This document shows, one piece after another, positions 1 through 10,906 of a stretch of 52,909 nucleotides of DNA. The notes below the pieces were generated by a model. The model was not told the origin of the DNA and did not search any database. It saw only the letters and a list, made by a program, of their open reading frames with translations. Origin of the DNA: an uncultured Clostridia bacterium (GTDB taxonomy: Bacteria > Bacillota > Clostridia > Oscillospirales > Acutalibacteraceae). A program made the translations under genes and the position numbers. Position 1 is the stretch's first letter. Every line of letters starts with the position of its first letter. Location of the stretch: contig CALWVF010000009.1 in NCBI GenBank assembly GCA_944384925.1, forward strand, positions 1 through 52,909, written 5' to 3'.

Positions 1-224
1 ATAATTTACTACCTTATAATAAAAGCTTTTACTTTGCATAATTGTATTTATTTGTTATATTTTCATAATAAAAACGTTTGTTTAATTGAAATTATACTAC
101 AAAATAAATATTTTTGCAATAGGTTTATGTTGTTTTGTGAAAAATGCCATAATACAATTTCTTTAAATATATACTTTAATCAAAAAATTAAATATGTTTT
201 ATCAAATTAATTTTTATATAAAAA

Positions 225-263
225 AATCCATTTAATACTAATAAGTAATTAGTATTAAGTGGA
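225..263 (-). terminator. Rho-independent terminator of the spoIIM-like gene
   Basis: An inverted repeat (AATCCA-TTAATACTAAT paired with its complement across a 4-nt loop) is followed on the minus strand by a run of seven T. It lies directly after the stop codon of the SpoIIM-family gene. The rest of bases 1-224 is A/T-rich and shows no gene. Confidence 0.8.
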
Positions 264-911
264 TTAGAATTTGAAATGTCCAGAAATTAAAATAGATAAC
301 AAAGAATCAGTAATTGACGATATTGCTAGTATTACAAAGATATACCCAGTTCTAAGCAAATAAATTTTAAAATTCGACTCTATTTTTTCCGAACTACTTT
401 TAGATGTAATTTTTAAAAATAAAAGCCTAGAAAAATCAAATGATTCTTTGGCCTCTAAAATTATAGCAATAGCAGATATTAGTGCTCCTGGCAAAACCAC
501 AATTAAATAAAACAAAATTCCTTTTAATCCATATGTAGAATATATATACCCCGATACTAAACCCATACTAAAACCTCTTATAAAAGGAATTATAGGTATA
601 AATACACTGCCAAAAGCACAAACTCCCAACATTATTAAAATAAATATAAAAATAAATGAAGATGTCAGCGATATTATAAATGTATAGTAAAACGGCTGTT
701 CTAATCTAATATAAAAGTTGTTTAGAAATAGTGAATCTAATCCTTCAATAACTGTATCACTTGCAGTTCTTTCAGAAATAGTTCCAAACATAATACCCAA
801 CAATATAGAAAATATAAGCCATGAGTAAGCCTTATGGTTTATTATAAATGATATTATATTGTTTTCACAAAAGTTATTTTTAAACTTATTATAGCATATA
901 ATTTTTCCCAT
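264..911 (-). CDS. spoIIM: Stage II sporulation protein M family (SpoIIM/DUF95) membrane protein
   Basis: The 215-residue product is almost entirely hydrophobic. A short basic N-terminus is followed by a membrane segment at about 30-46, two or three more between 73 and 155, and a last one near 187-210. The loop around 110-130 (PIIPFIRGFSMG) and the overall order fit the SpoIIM family. In B. subtilis SpoIIM forms the DMP complex with SpoIID and SpoIIP, which remodels septal peptidoglycan during engulfment. The start is set by AAAGGAGG eight bases before the ATG. It is a single gene ending in a strong terminator, with the SCIFF maturase upstream on the same strand. Some DUF95 proteins occur in non-sporulating bacteria, so the sporulation role is inferred from the family. 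Confidence 0.8.
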   Translation of the reverse strand: MGKIICYNKFKNNFCENNIISFIINHKAYSWLIFSILLGIMFGTISERTASDTVIEGLDSLFLNNFYIRLEQPFYYTFIISLTSSFIFIFILIMLGVCAFGSVFIPIIPFIRGFSMGLVSGYIYSTYGLKGILFYLIVVLPGALISAIAIILEAKESFDFSRLLFLKITSKSSSEKIESNFKIYLLRTGYIFVILAISSITDSLLSILISGHFKF

Positions 912-977
912 TGTACATCCTCCTTTGGAATAATACGTTTAATTATATGCTATAAAATTGACTGATATTCTTTTTAT

Positions 978-2333
978 CTAGCTTAAAGCAGCGTTAATCA
1001 TAATCGCACATTCAACCCTTTTCTTTTCAAGTTCACAGGCAATTTTGTGTGATTTCAATATATCTCCTTCATACTGCATATTATTAGCATTACAACCCCC
1101 ACTACAGTAAAATTTTGCCCAGCATTTTTTGCAATCTTGTTTTGAATAAATATTAGTTTTCGAAAATTTATCTTTCATCTTGTAGTCAAATGTTTCCTCA
1201 TTAAGATTTCCGATTTTCCAATTATCATAACCAACAAATTGATGACAAGGAAATATATCTCCATGAGGTGTAACTGCTACATATTCATTACCACAACCAC
1301 AACCTCTCAACCTTTTAATGGCACATGGACCTTGTTCCAAATCTATTATAAAATGAAAAAAGTTAAAGCTCTTTCCTGATTTTTTTCTTTCTATTATTTC
1401 TTTTGCAATATTTTCATATTCTTCAAATACTCTTTTTAAATCTTCTTCTCTTATTGAATAGTCTAATTTTGGGTCTGAAACAACTGGTTCTATAGAAATA
1501 TTTTTAAACCCTAAATCTGCCATATGAATAATGTCATTTGCAAAATCAAGATTATGCTTTGTAAATGTTCCTCTAACATAATAATCTTTATCTTTTCGAG
1601 ATTCAACCAATTTTTGGTACTTAGGAACTATTATGTCATAACAACCTTTCTTATTAGGTGTGACCCTTAATAGATCATTTATTTCTTTTCTACCATCTAA
1701 GGAAAGAACCACATTAGACATTTCTGAATTTATAAAATCTATTATCTCATCTGTTAATAGCAAACCATTAGTAGTAATTGTAAATCTAAAATTTTTATTA
1801 TACTTTTTCTCTATACTTCTTGCATATTCAACAATTTTTTTTACTACATCAAAATTCATTAAGGGTTCTCCACCAAAAAAATCAAGTTCTAAATTATGTC
1901 TATTCCCTGAATTTTTTATTAAAAAGTCTATAGCTTTTTTACCGGTTTCTAAGGACATAAGAATACGTCCTTTACCAAAATCGCCCTTAGAAGCAAAACA
2001 ATATTCACATCTAAGGTTACAATCATGGGCTACATTTAAACACATAGCTTTAATAGGTGTATTTTCTGTAATGTTAGCAAATTCTTCATATACATCTTCA
2101 AAAAATATTTGTCCATCTTTATAAAGTTCATATAACTCGTCATAAGTATCCATTAGCTCGCTTCTATTATACTTATTTAATAAGCACTCAATAATTTCTC
2201 TAGAAGGAAATTCATCTATCTCTTCTCCTATGCAGTCAAGAATATCAAAGGCTATATCATCAACAATATGAACAGCTCCACTATTAACATCAACAACTAT
2301 ATTGTAATTATTCATTTTATATTTATGTATCAT
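978..2333 (-). CDS. scfB: SCIFF peptide radical-SAM maturase (thioether-forming)
   Basis: The 451-residue protein has a radical SAM cluster motif CNLRCEYC at 105-112 and an FFGGEP motif near 153. The C-terminal Cys-rich SPASM region includes GCGC, a PCHQF motif and a CxxCW...CSGGC stretch, which holds auxiliary iron-sulfur clusters. The N-terminal ~90 residues match the peptide-recognition type of domain in RiPP maturases. Family knowledge: these enzymes join Cys side chains to acceptor residues of the six-cysteine SCIFF peptide. The SCIFF precursor lies 153 bp upstream on the same strand, which confirms the assignment. The Shine-Dalgarno before 2333 is weak; a second ATG lies six codons downstream (2315). 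A hairpin between precursor and maturase may set their ratio. Confidence 0.93.
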   Translation of the reverse strand: MIHKYKMNNYNIVVDVNSGAVHIVDDIAFDILDCIGEEIDEFPSREIIECLLNKYNRSELMDTYDELYELYKDGQIFFEDVYEEFANITENTPIKAMCLNVAHDCNLRCEYCFASKGDFGKGRILMSLETGKKAIDFLIKNSGNRHNLELDFFGGEPLMNFDVVKKIVEYARSIEKKYNKNFRFTITTNGLLLTDEIIDFINSEMSNVVLSLDGRKEINDLLRVTPNKKGCYDIIVPKYQKLVESRKDKDYYVRGTFTKHNLDFANDIIHMADLGFKNISIEPVVSDPKLDYSIREEDLKRVFEEYENIAKEIIERKKSGKSFNFFHFIIDLEQGPCAIKRLRGCGCGNEYVAVTPHGDIFPCHQFVGYDNWKIGNLNEETFDYKMKDKFSKTNIYSKQDCKKCWAKFYCSGGCNANNMQYEGDILKSHKIACELEKKRVECAIMINAALS

Positions 2334-2432
2334 CTTTGTAATATAACCACTATTGTTATATTTTACCTACCCTTCCTACTTTATTAATTCATAGAAATAA
2401 TAATTTTAGATATTTAATTTAAAACAATATTA

Positions 2433-2452
2433 AGGGACAGTTCAACTGCCCC
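2433..2452 (-). terminator. Hairpin between the SCIFF precursor and its maturase
   Basis: On the minus strand GGGGCAGT pairs with ACTGTCCC around a 3-nt loop, followed by TTAATATTGTTTT. The U-run is poor, so it looks like a partial terminator or a processing/stabilising hairpin that would give more precursor than maturase transcript. Seen directly; the function is inferred. Confidence 0.6.
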
Positions 2453-2486
2453 TCAATATAGCTTTATATTATTAAAAATAATAACA

Positions 2487-2624
2487 TTATTTCTCGCATT
2501 TTTGATTTGCAACAGTACAAGAGGTCTTACATGCAGATTGACAAGACGCTTGACATTCTCCGCAGCCACCTTTAGCCGCACTTTCCTTGAGCGTTGCTTT
2601 ATTAAGTGTTTTTATATGTTTCAT
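2487..2624 (-). CDS. scfA: SCIFF six-cysteine RiPP precursor peptide
   Basis: This 45-codon ORF begins MKHIKTLNKATLKESAAKGG, followed by a Cys-rich core with cysteines in GGC-GEC-QASC-QSAC-KTSC and a last KC near the C-terminus. That is six cysteines, as expected for the SCIFF (six cysteines in forty-five) family, which is nearly universal in Clostridia. It lies just upstream of its radical-SAM maturase. The peptide is ribosomally made and modified by thioether bridges; its biological role remains unclear. The leader MKHIKTLN is typical, and a GGGAGTATTTTAA sequence before the ATG contains the ribosome site. The stop is at 2487-2489, before the intergenic hairpin. Confidence 0.95.
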   Translation of the reverse strand: MKHIKTLNKATLKESAAKGGCGECQASCQSACKTSCTVANQKCEK

Positions 2625-2679
2625 TTAAAATACTCCCTTTTTATAAACATTTATAATTATACACTAATATTAGTAATAT

Positions 2680-3087
2680 TTAATGTTCCCTTTTATTAAC
2701 ACCTATGATTCCACCTATTGCACCCATAAGTAACATTAAAGTAATTTTCACAAGAATAAGTGTTGTTATAGCTTCACGATTAAAAATCATCCAGGAAAAA
2801 AACATCAACATGAACATAACAAATCCAGAAATTATTCCATATACCATACCATTTTCTCTTATAATCCTAGCCGAAGCATATGCTGATAAGAATGCACTTA
2901 TAGCACAAATAACCATAGAAATAGGTTCAATAGCTAACGATGGTATAGATTTCATTTTTATAAATACCATTGAAAATAGTATTAATAATATAATACTTAT
3001 AAATGTTCCAAATAAAGTTCCTATAAATAATCCCTTTATTCTCTTATTTATAGCATCATCCATCTTCATAGATTTATCATATTTCAA
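2680..3087 (-). CDS. Small four-helix membrane protein, TIGR04086-like
   Basis: The 135-residue product has four predicted membrane segments (about 20-42, 50-68, 78-98 and 103-126) after a short charged N-terminus. Its size, topology and place beside yajC-tgt-queA match the TIGR04086 family found mostly in Clostridia, often next to yajC or the SCIFF genes. No enzymatic motif is visible and no function is established. The start is probably the TTG at 3087, close behind AGGAGAGAGG; an ATG at 3069 is the alternative. It reads in the same direction as YajC, 60 bp downstream of it, so the two are probably co-transcribed. Confidence 0.7.
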   Translation of the reverse strand: MKYDKSMKMDDAINKRIKGLFIGTLFGTFISIILLILFSMVFIKMKSIPSLAIEPISMVICAISAFLSAYASARIIRENGMVYGIISGFVMFMLMFFSWMIFNREAITTLILVKITLMLLMGAIGGIIGVNKREH

Positions 3088-3147
3088 TTTCCTCTCTCCT
3101 TTTAAATATTATTATTAATAAATATTCAAAAGGATTAATAAATATTC

Positions 3148-3462
3148 TTATTGACTAGAATCTTCTTTTGATTTATCACAGCTAGCGATAGCCCACCGTT
3201 TTAGGGCTAATTTACTACGATCAACACTAGTTTCAATTATAACAGAATCAGATTCATCTTTCATCCCAATGATTCTGCCAACAATTCCTCCAATAGTTAT
3301 AATTTCATCGCCAATTTTCAGCTCATTTCTCATTTTGTCTTCTTGTTTTTTCTTTTTTGATTGAGGACGTATAAGAAAAAAATAAAAAGCTATAAATATA
3401 ACAACCATGTACAATATCATAGTTATAGTTGAACTGCCTGTTGATTCTGGCGCTCCAAACAT
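3148..3462 (-). CDS. yajC: Preprotein translocase subunit YajC
   Basis: At 104 residues it has the standard YajC form: a short N-terminus, one membrane helix at about 14-33 ending FFLIRPQSKKKK, and a soluble domain with the conserved GDEIITIGGIVGRI segment near 50-63. YajC associates with SecYEG and SecDF in the cytoplasmic membrane and assists protein export. The ATG is preceded by GGAGGTGTAATTGTAA. The gene follows tgt with a 150-bp gap, the classic bacterial queA-tgt-yajC order. No secDF is present in the window. Confidence 0.93.
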   Translation of the reverse strand: MFGAPESTGSSTITMILYMVVIFIAFYFFLIRPQSKKKKQEDKMRNELKIGDEIITIGGIVGRIIGMKDESDSVIIETSVDRSKLALKRWAIASCDKSKEDSSQ

Positions 3463-3613
3463 TTACAATTACACCTCCAATTATTAGTTATTTTAATTAT
3501 ACCAATAATTATATAAATCTGCAATACATAATAATACTTTTTTAAATCATATAAAATTGCAACAATAAAATTATTAAGGTTTTAAACTAAATATGCCCTT
3601 ACAATAAAATTTG

Positions 3614-5784
<2,171 letters not shown>

Positions 5785-5835
5785 CCAATAATACTCCTAT
5801 TATTATAAATAAAAATAACAAATTAAGATTCTAAA

Positions 5836-5864
5836 TTGACATTAGGGGCTAGGAATGGTATATT
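5836..5864 (+). promoter_or_regulatory. SigA-type promoter for asd-dapA-dapB
   Basis: TTGACA (5836-5841) and TATATT (5859-5864) are separated by exactly 17 bp. Transcription would begin near 5872 and leave a leader of about 170 nt before asd. I looked for a lysine riboswitch or T-box in that leader and see neither; it is A/T-rich with no conserved core. Confidence 0.65.
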
Positions 5865-6044
5865 ACAATGGTGTTATTTGTTTTATAATGTTTAAATGTG
5901 TAATGTAAATTTAAAATCATAAATACTAAATATTCTTAATAAATATTGTATTATATACAAGGCAACTCTTTTATTATATTTTATAAACTAACAATTTTCA
6001 ATGTTTTTATGCAAACTTTTATATTTATGGAGGTACTTTCAAAA

Positions 6045-7127
6045 ATGGTTAAATTTAGAGTAGGTATAATAGGTGCAACAGGTATGGTAGGTCAAAGATT
6101 TATTAGCTTGCTTGAAAACCATCTTTGGTTTGAAGTTACAGCATTAGCAGCAAGTTATAGATCTGCTGGTAAAACGTATGGAGAAGCTGTAAATAATAGA
6201 TGGTGTATGGATACTCCTATACCAGAAAAAATATATAATATGAAAGTACTGGATGCTGTAAAAGATATAAATTTAATATCCTCGCAAGTTGATTTTGTAT
6301 TTTGCGCGTTAAGCATGCCTAAAAGTGAAATTAAGCTTCTTGAAGAATCTTATGCGAAAAATGAATGTCCCGTTATATCTAATAATAGTGCACATAGATT
6401 TACTCCAGACGTACCTATGATCATCCCTGAAGTAAATCCTGAACATACTGAAATTATAAATGTGCAAAGGCGAAGAATGGGAATAAAAAAAGGATTTATT
6501 GCAGTTAAATCAAATTGTTCTCTTCAAAGTTATGTAACTGCAATACATCCATTAATGGGTCTTAATGTTACTAAAATTTTAGCATGCACTTACCAGGCAA
6601 TATCCGGGGCAGGAAAAACTTTTAAAACATGGCCTGAAATGCAAGATAATTTAATTCCATTTATTAATGGAGAAGAACAAAAATCTGAAACAGAGCCTTT
6701 AAAAATATGGGGTAAAATAAAAAATGATCAGATTATTAATTCGTCAAGTCCAAGTATTACTACACAATGCTTTAGAGTGCCAATCACCGATGGTCACACA
6801 GCCGCTGTATTCATGTCTTTAGAAAATAAAGTTTCTAAAGATAATATTATCGATATGTGGAACAATTATAAATCACGTCCACAAATGTTAAAACTTCCTA
6901 GTGCACCAAAACAATTTTTACATTATTTTGATGATAATGAACATCCACAAATAAAGTCTGAGCGAAACTTAGAAAATGGCATGGCAATATCTATCGGACG
7001 ATTACGACATGATACTCAATATGATTTTAAATTCGTTTGTATGTCTCATAATACTATAAGGGGAGCTGCTGGTGGAGCTATTTTAATGGCAGAGCTTCTT
7101 TGTAAAGATGGGTATATAATAAAATAA
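6045..7127 (+). CDS. asd: Aspartate-semialdehyde dehydrogenase, archaeal/fungal type
   Basis: This enzyme reduces aspartyl phosphate to aspartate semialdehyde with NADPH, the branch point to lysine, threonine and methionine. The start is the ATG at 6045 behind GGAGG (6029-6033). The open frame extends 33 codons further upstream, but that extension lacks homology-like sequence. From this start the protein has 360 residues and begins with the nucleotide fold GIIGATGMVGQRF. The catalytic Cys is in KSNCSLQ. The GHTAA motif and the C-terminal IRGAAGGAIL segment match the archaeal/fungal (TIGR00978-like) branch rather than the usual E. coli or Bacillus form. It is first in an operon with dapA and dapB. 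Confidence 0.93.
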   Translation: MVKFRVGIIGATGMVGQRFISLLENHLWFEVTALAASYRSAGKTYGEAVNNRWCMDTPIPEKIYNMKVLDAVKDINLISSQVDFVFCALSMPKSEIKLLEESYAKNECPVISNNSAHRFTPDVPMIIPEVNPEHTEIINVQRRRMGIKKGFIAVKSNCSLQSYVTAIHPLMGLNVTKILACTYQAISGAGKTFKTWPEMQDNLIPFINGEEQKSETEPLKIWGKIKNDQIINSSSPSITTQCFRVPITDGHTAAVFMSLENKVSKDNIIDMWNNYKSRPQMLKLPSAPKQFLHYFDDNEHPQIKSERNLENGMAISIGRLRHDTQYDFKFVCMSHNTIRGAAGGAILMAELLCKDGYIIK

Positions 7128-7161
7128 GGAAAATAAATTAATATTTTTTGGAGGTATTGAA

Positions 7162-8049
7162 ATGAAAAAAGTAATATTTAAAGGTTCTGGTGTTGCTATT
7201 ATAACACCAATGAATTCAGATGGTTCAATAAATTACAATAAGCTAGAAGAATTAATTGAGTTTCAAATACAAAATAATACTGATTCAATTATAATATGTG
7301 GTACAACTGGCGAATCTGCGGCACTTACAGAGGAAGAACATAATAACTTAATAAAATTTACTGTAGAAAAAGTAAATAAACGTATACCTGTTATCGCAGG
7401 CACCGGAAGCAATAATACTCAAAAAGCCTTAGAGCATTCACTAAATGCTCAAGAAGTGGGTGTAGATGGTCTTTTAATCGTTACCCCTTATTATAATAAA
7501 ACTTCTCAGTCTGGGTTAATTAAACATTATAATTATATTGCTGATAATGTTGATACTCCAATTATATTATATAATGTTCCTTCTCGTACAGGGTTAAATA
7601 TAAAACCCGAAACATATAAAGAACTCTCTAAACATCCAAATATAGTTGCAACAAAAGAAGCAAGTGGCGATTTATCATCAATTGCCAAAATTGTATCAAT
7701 TTGTGGAAACGATTTACTAATCTATTCTGGTAATGATGATCAAACAGTTCCAATTATGTCTGTTGGTGGAATAGGCGTTATATCTGTATTCGCAAATATT
7801 TGCCCTAAAATTTCTCATGACTTAACTGAAAGGTTCCTAAATGGCGATGTTCGTGGTAGTAGCAACTTACAAATAAAATATTTAAAACTTATGAATGCGT
7901 TATTCTCTGATGTTAACCCTATCCCAATTAAGGAGGCTTTAAATCTTTTAGGATATAATTGTGGTAATTGTAGAATGCCTCTTTACAAAATGAGTGATGA
8001 AAACATAGAAAATCTTAAATTAATATTGAAAGAGTATAAACTATTATAA
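7162..8049 (+). CDS. dapA: 4-hydroxy-tetrahydrodipicolinate synthase
   Basis: DapA condenses pyruvate with aspartate semialdehyde. The 295-residue TIM barrel shows the Schiff-base Lys165 in VATKEASGD, Tyr137 in ILYNVPSRTG and the GTTGE motif at 47-51. Further conserved are GTGSN (80-84) and TPYYNK (108-113). The ATG follows TTTTTTGGAGGTATTGAA with ideal spacing. It lies 34 bp after asd and 35 bp before dapB. Confidence 0.96.
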   Translation: MKKVIFKGSGVAIITPMNSDGSINYNKLEELIEFQIQNNTDSIIICGTTGESAALTEEEHNNLIKFTVEKVNKRIPVIAGTGSNNTQKALEHSLNAQEVGVDGLLIVTPYYNKTSQSGLIKHYNYIADNVDTPIILYNVPSRTGLNIKPETYKELSKHPNIVATKEASGDLSSIAKIVSICGNDLLIYSGNDDQTVPIMSVGGIGVISVFANICPKISHDLTERFLNGDVRGSSNLQIKYLKLMNALFSDVNPIPIKEALNLLGYNCGNCRMPLYKMSDENIENLKLILKEYKLL

Positions 8050-8084
8050 AAGCTTTAGAGAGCAACTCGAAAGGAAGTAAAATT

Positions 8085-8867
8085 TTGCAAAAGTTAAATG
8101 TCATTAATAAAAAAATTAACATAGTATTAAGCGGTTGTAATGGAAAAATGGGTAAGGTAATAACTAATTTGGTCTCCACAAGAAGTGACTGTAGAATATC
8201 AGCTGGTATAGATTTAGTTCATTCTTCTGCAGATTCTGATTTTCCAGTTTTTAAAAAACCTAGCTTGATTAATTGTAATGCAGATGTTATCATTGATTTT
8301 TCTAATCCAGATTTACTTGATTCGCTTCTTTCTTACTCAATTATTCATCATAAACCCTTAGTACTTTGTACAACAGGTTATTCTAATTCACAAATAGAGC
8401 AAATTCAACAAGCTTCTGCGCATATTCCTATTTTTTATTCTAGAAACATGTCTTTAGGAATCAATCTATTAATTGAATTATCTAAAAAAGCAGCTATAGT
8501 ATTTGGAGAAGATTTTGACATAGAAATTGTCGAAAAACATCATAACCAAAAATTAGATTCGCCAAGCGGAACTGCATTAATGATTGCAGATGAAATATCT
8601 AATGCTTTAAACAATAAACCTATGTATGTATATGATAGACATTCTTATAGGAGGCGAAGACAAAAAAATGAAATAGGAATACACTCTGTCCGTGCTGGGA
8701 CCATTGTTGGTGAACATGAGGTTATATTTGCAGGGCACGATGAATTATTAACAATCACTCACTCTGCGCTTTCAAAGGAAGTATTTGCATCAGGGGCAAT
8801 AAATGCTAGTTTTTTTATTATAAATAAAAAACCGGGGTTATATGATATGTCTGATATGTTATCATAA
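8085..8867 (+). CDS. dapB: 4-hydroxy-tetrahydrodipicolinate reductase
   Basis: DapB reduces the DapA product with NAD(P)H. Its 260 residues include the nucleotide-binding GCNGKMGK (17-24) and the catalytic segment EKHHNQKLDSPSGTA (150-164), where the His pair and the Lys bind substrate. The C-terminal GLYDMSDML is normal for the family. Translation starts with TTG at 8085, placed by AAGGAAG seven bases upstream; no in-frame ATG fits. It is last in the asd-dapA-dapB operon, ending in a strong terminator. Confidence 0.94.
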   Translation: MQKLNVINKKINIVLSGCNGKMGKVITNLVSTRSDCRISAGIDLVHSSADSDFPVFKKPSLINCNADVIIDFSNPDLLDSLLSYSIIHHKPLVLCTTGYSNSQIEQIQQASAHIPIFYSRNMSLGINLLIELSKKAAIVFGEDFDIEIVEKHHNQKLDSPSGTALMIADEISNALNNKPMYVYDRHSYRRRRQKNEIGIHSVRAGTIVGEHEVIFAGHDELLTITHSALSKEVFASGAINASFFIINKKPGLYDMSDMLS

Positions 8868-8883
8868 ATTTATTTTTATTATA

Positions 8884-8921
8884 AAAAAAGATCTACATCA
8901 TAATGAGTAGATCTTTTTATT
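8884..8921. terminator. Bidirectional terminator between dapB and the DEAD-box gene
   Basis: AAAAAGATCTAC and GTAGATCTTTTT form a 12-bp stem around a 10-nt loop, with T-runs on both strands. It serves the converging dapB (plus) and helicase (minus) genes. Confidence 0.88.
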
Positions 8922-8929
8922 GTTAATGT

Positions 8930-10237
8930 TTAGAGAATATCATTTTGTGTTTTTATATACATTTCAACTACTGACGCTGAAATCATATCTGAACTATATC
9001 CTCTTAAATTTAACTCTTTAACGATATTTTTATACTTTAACCTAGAATTATTTTTTATAAAACTTTCAATGGCGTCTACATAAGAAATCTTATTTTTTTC
9101 TGCTATGTTTTCAAAGTAAGGAATTTGTTTGAAACATATATCAGATTTTGTAGCCTTTGCTATTTGCATTAAATTCTTAATTTGACTATTCCCTTCACAA
9201 AGAGTAATAGCATTTCCACTTTTTCCAGCTCGTCCCGTTCTCCCTATGCGGTGAATGTAATATTCTATATTTTGAGGAATATCATAATTTATAACATAGT
9301 CAATTCCTGGAACATCTATTCCTCTAGCAGCAACATCTGTTGCAACCAATATATTTGTATTATTTAGCTTAAAAGACTTCATAACATTAGTTCTTTGATA
9401 TTGTTTCATATCCCCGTGAATTGCTTCAGCAGCAATACCTTTTTTACACAAATATTTTGTCACATTATTTACTGTTTTTTTCGTATTACAAAAGATTACC
9501 GATAATTTAGGATTCGTATATTTTATGATATTATATAATGAATCCATCTTGCTTGACGGTTTTACGTTATAGTAGTATTGAGAAATATTTTTTAATGTAG
9601 CATTCTTGTTATCTACAGAAACTATTTTAGGACTTTTTTGAAATTTGTTAGTCAAATCTAAAATTTCTGGTGGCATAGTTGCAGAAAAAAGTATAGTTTG
9701 TTTTTCACTAGGCATTTTATTAAGAATATACTCTATATCTTCTCTAAATCCCATATTTAACATTTCATCAGCTTCATCTAGTATTACCATTTTAACATTA
9801 TTAAGCTTTAACGTTTTTCTTCTTATATGATCCATGATACGGCCTGGAGTTCCAATAACTATGTTTGATGTTTTTAATTTTCTTATCTGTTTATCTATAG
9901 GTGTACCTCCATAAACATCTGCAACCTTAACACCATTTCTAAATTTTGATAACTTTCTAATTTCATTACATGATTGCAAAACTAGCTCTCTTGTTGGACA
10001 TAAAATTAATACTTGAACAAACCTTTCGCCATCATTAGTAATTAATTCAACAGCAGGTATTCCAAAAGCAATGGTTTTACCTGTTCCTGTTTGAGATTTA
10101 CCAATAACGTCATATCCTTTTTTAATAATTGGTATTGATTTTGACTGAATTTCTGTTGCTTTTATAAAATTCATTTCATCTATCGAACGAATAATTTCAT
10201 CTGATAAATTGAGATCTTTAAATAGTACTTGATTCAT
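8930..10237 (-). CDS. DEAD-box ATP-dependent RNA helicase
   Basis: The 435-residue helicase carries the full DEAD-box motif set: Q motif (FIKATEIQSKSIP), motif I QTGTGKT (54-60), motif II DEAD, motif III SAT, and motif VI HRIGRTGRAG. A conserved two-domain core is followed by about 90 residues that lack the RGG repeats or DbpA RNA-binding domain of larger members. It could act in ribosome assembly or mRNA turnover, perhaps CshA-like; the exact subfamily cannot be told by eye. The ATG follows AAAGAGGAAATAA. It stands alone between two terminator or promoter regions. Confidence 0.93.
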   Translation of the reverse strand: MNQVLFKDLNLSDEIIRSIDEMNFIKATEIQSKSIPIIKKGYDVIGKSQTGTGKTIAFGIPAVELITNDGERFVQVLILCPTRELVLQSCNEIRKLSKFRNGVKVADVYGGTPIDKQIRKLKTSNIVIGTPGRIMDHIRRKTLKLNNVKMVILDEADEMLNMGFREDIEYILNKMPSEKQTILFSATMPPEILDLTNKFQKSPKIVSVDNKNATLKNISQYYYNVKPSSKMDSLYNIIKYTNPKLSVIFCNTKKTVNNVTKYLCKKGIAAEAIHGDMKQYQRTNVMKSFKLNNTNILVATDVAARGIDVPGIDYVINYDIPQNIEYYIHRIGRTGRAGKSGNAITLCEGNSQIKNLMQIAKATKSDICFKQIPYFENIAEKNKISYVDAIESFIKNNSRLKYKNIVKELNLRGYSSDMISASVVEMYIKTQNDIL

Positions 10238-10564
10238 TTATTTCCTCTTTTCAAATTTTGTTTACTAATTAATAGTATATCATACTAATCTTATCAAAGT
10301 AAGACCTAAAACTATTTTACTTTATTTTGACTAAAATGTCAAATAAAAAAGATGTATTTTATAGTATCTGATTAAAATAAATTACTTCTTATTAATATAA
10401 TTATTAATTAAAACTATTTCTATTAAATTTACATATATCAATAAAGTCCCTATGTTAATTATAAATTTTTACTGGTAACACTATACCTTTGACTTGAATA
10501 TACTATAATAAGAAAAAAGCAATCAAAAAGGTGTACAACCACATACAAAGGAAGGCGTACTAAT
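10238..10564. other. Divergent intergenic region, helicase / feoA
   Basis: The 327-bp A/T-rich gap contains the upstream signals of both genes. A TATAAT at 10504-10509 and a TTGACT at 10489-10494 lie only 9 bp apart, so a standard promoter for feoA is not clear. I see no recognisable Fur or iron-box palindrome, riboswitch or small ORF. Confidence 0.5.
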
Positions 10565-10801
10565 ATGAGTAATAAACATCTTTCATTAAATAAATTGCCT
10601 ATTGGCAAACGGGGTACTGTCTCAACATTATTATTTCAAGGAAATTGTCGAAGAAGAATGCTCGATCTAGGTTTAGTCAAAGGAACAAAAGTAGAAGCTG
10701 TACAAAAAAGTCCTTCTGGAGATCCAATTGCATATGCTATAAGAGGAGCTATTATAGCGTTAAGAAATGAAGATGCCAGCAAAATAATAATTGAATATTA
10801 A
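10565..10801 (+). CDS. feoA: Ferrous iron transport protein A
   Basis: The 78-residue SH3-like protein matches FeoA: LNKLPIGKRGTV near the start, RRRMLDLGLVKGTKVEAV in the middle, and GDPIAYAIRGAIIALRNEDA towards the end. FeoA is thought to interact with the cytosolic G domain of FeoB and modulate Fe(II) uptake. The ATG follows AAAGGAAGGCGTACTAAT. The partner feoB begins 105 bp downstream but is broken, so this FeoA may no longer have a functional partner at this locus. Confidence 0.93.
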   Translation: MSNKHLSLNKLPIGKRGTVSTLLFQGNCRRRMLDLGLVKGTKVEAVQKSPSGDPIAYAIRGAIIALRNEDASKIIIEY

Positions 10802-10906
10802 ATATGAAACTAAATAGTGTATATAATTTGGTATACAGTAAAAGTATTTAGCATAAATTACAATGATACCATTTTATATTCACTATTTAATTATGGAGAT
10901 GATGCT

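Noticed and set aside
1660..2124. Plus-strand 154-codon ORF inside the SCIFF maturase gene
   Set aside because: It lies wholly antisense to a well-identified gene and lacks a ribosome site or family features.
5865..6044. Lysine riboswitch in the asd-dapA-dapB leader
   Set aside because: The leader has none of the conserved purine-rich core or long helices of the L box and is too A/T-rich.
5946..6044. N-terminal extension of Asd
   Set aside because: The added 33 residues are hydrophobic and unrelated to the family; the ATG at 6045 has the ribosome site.
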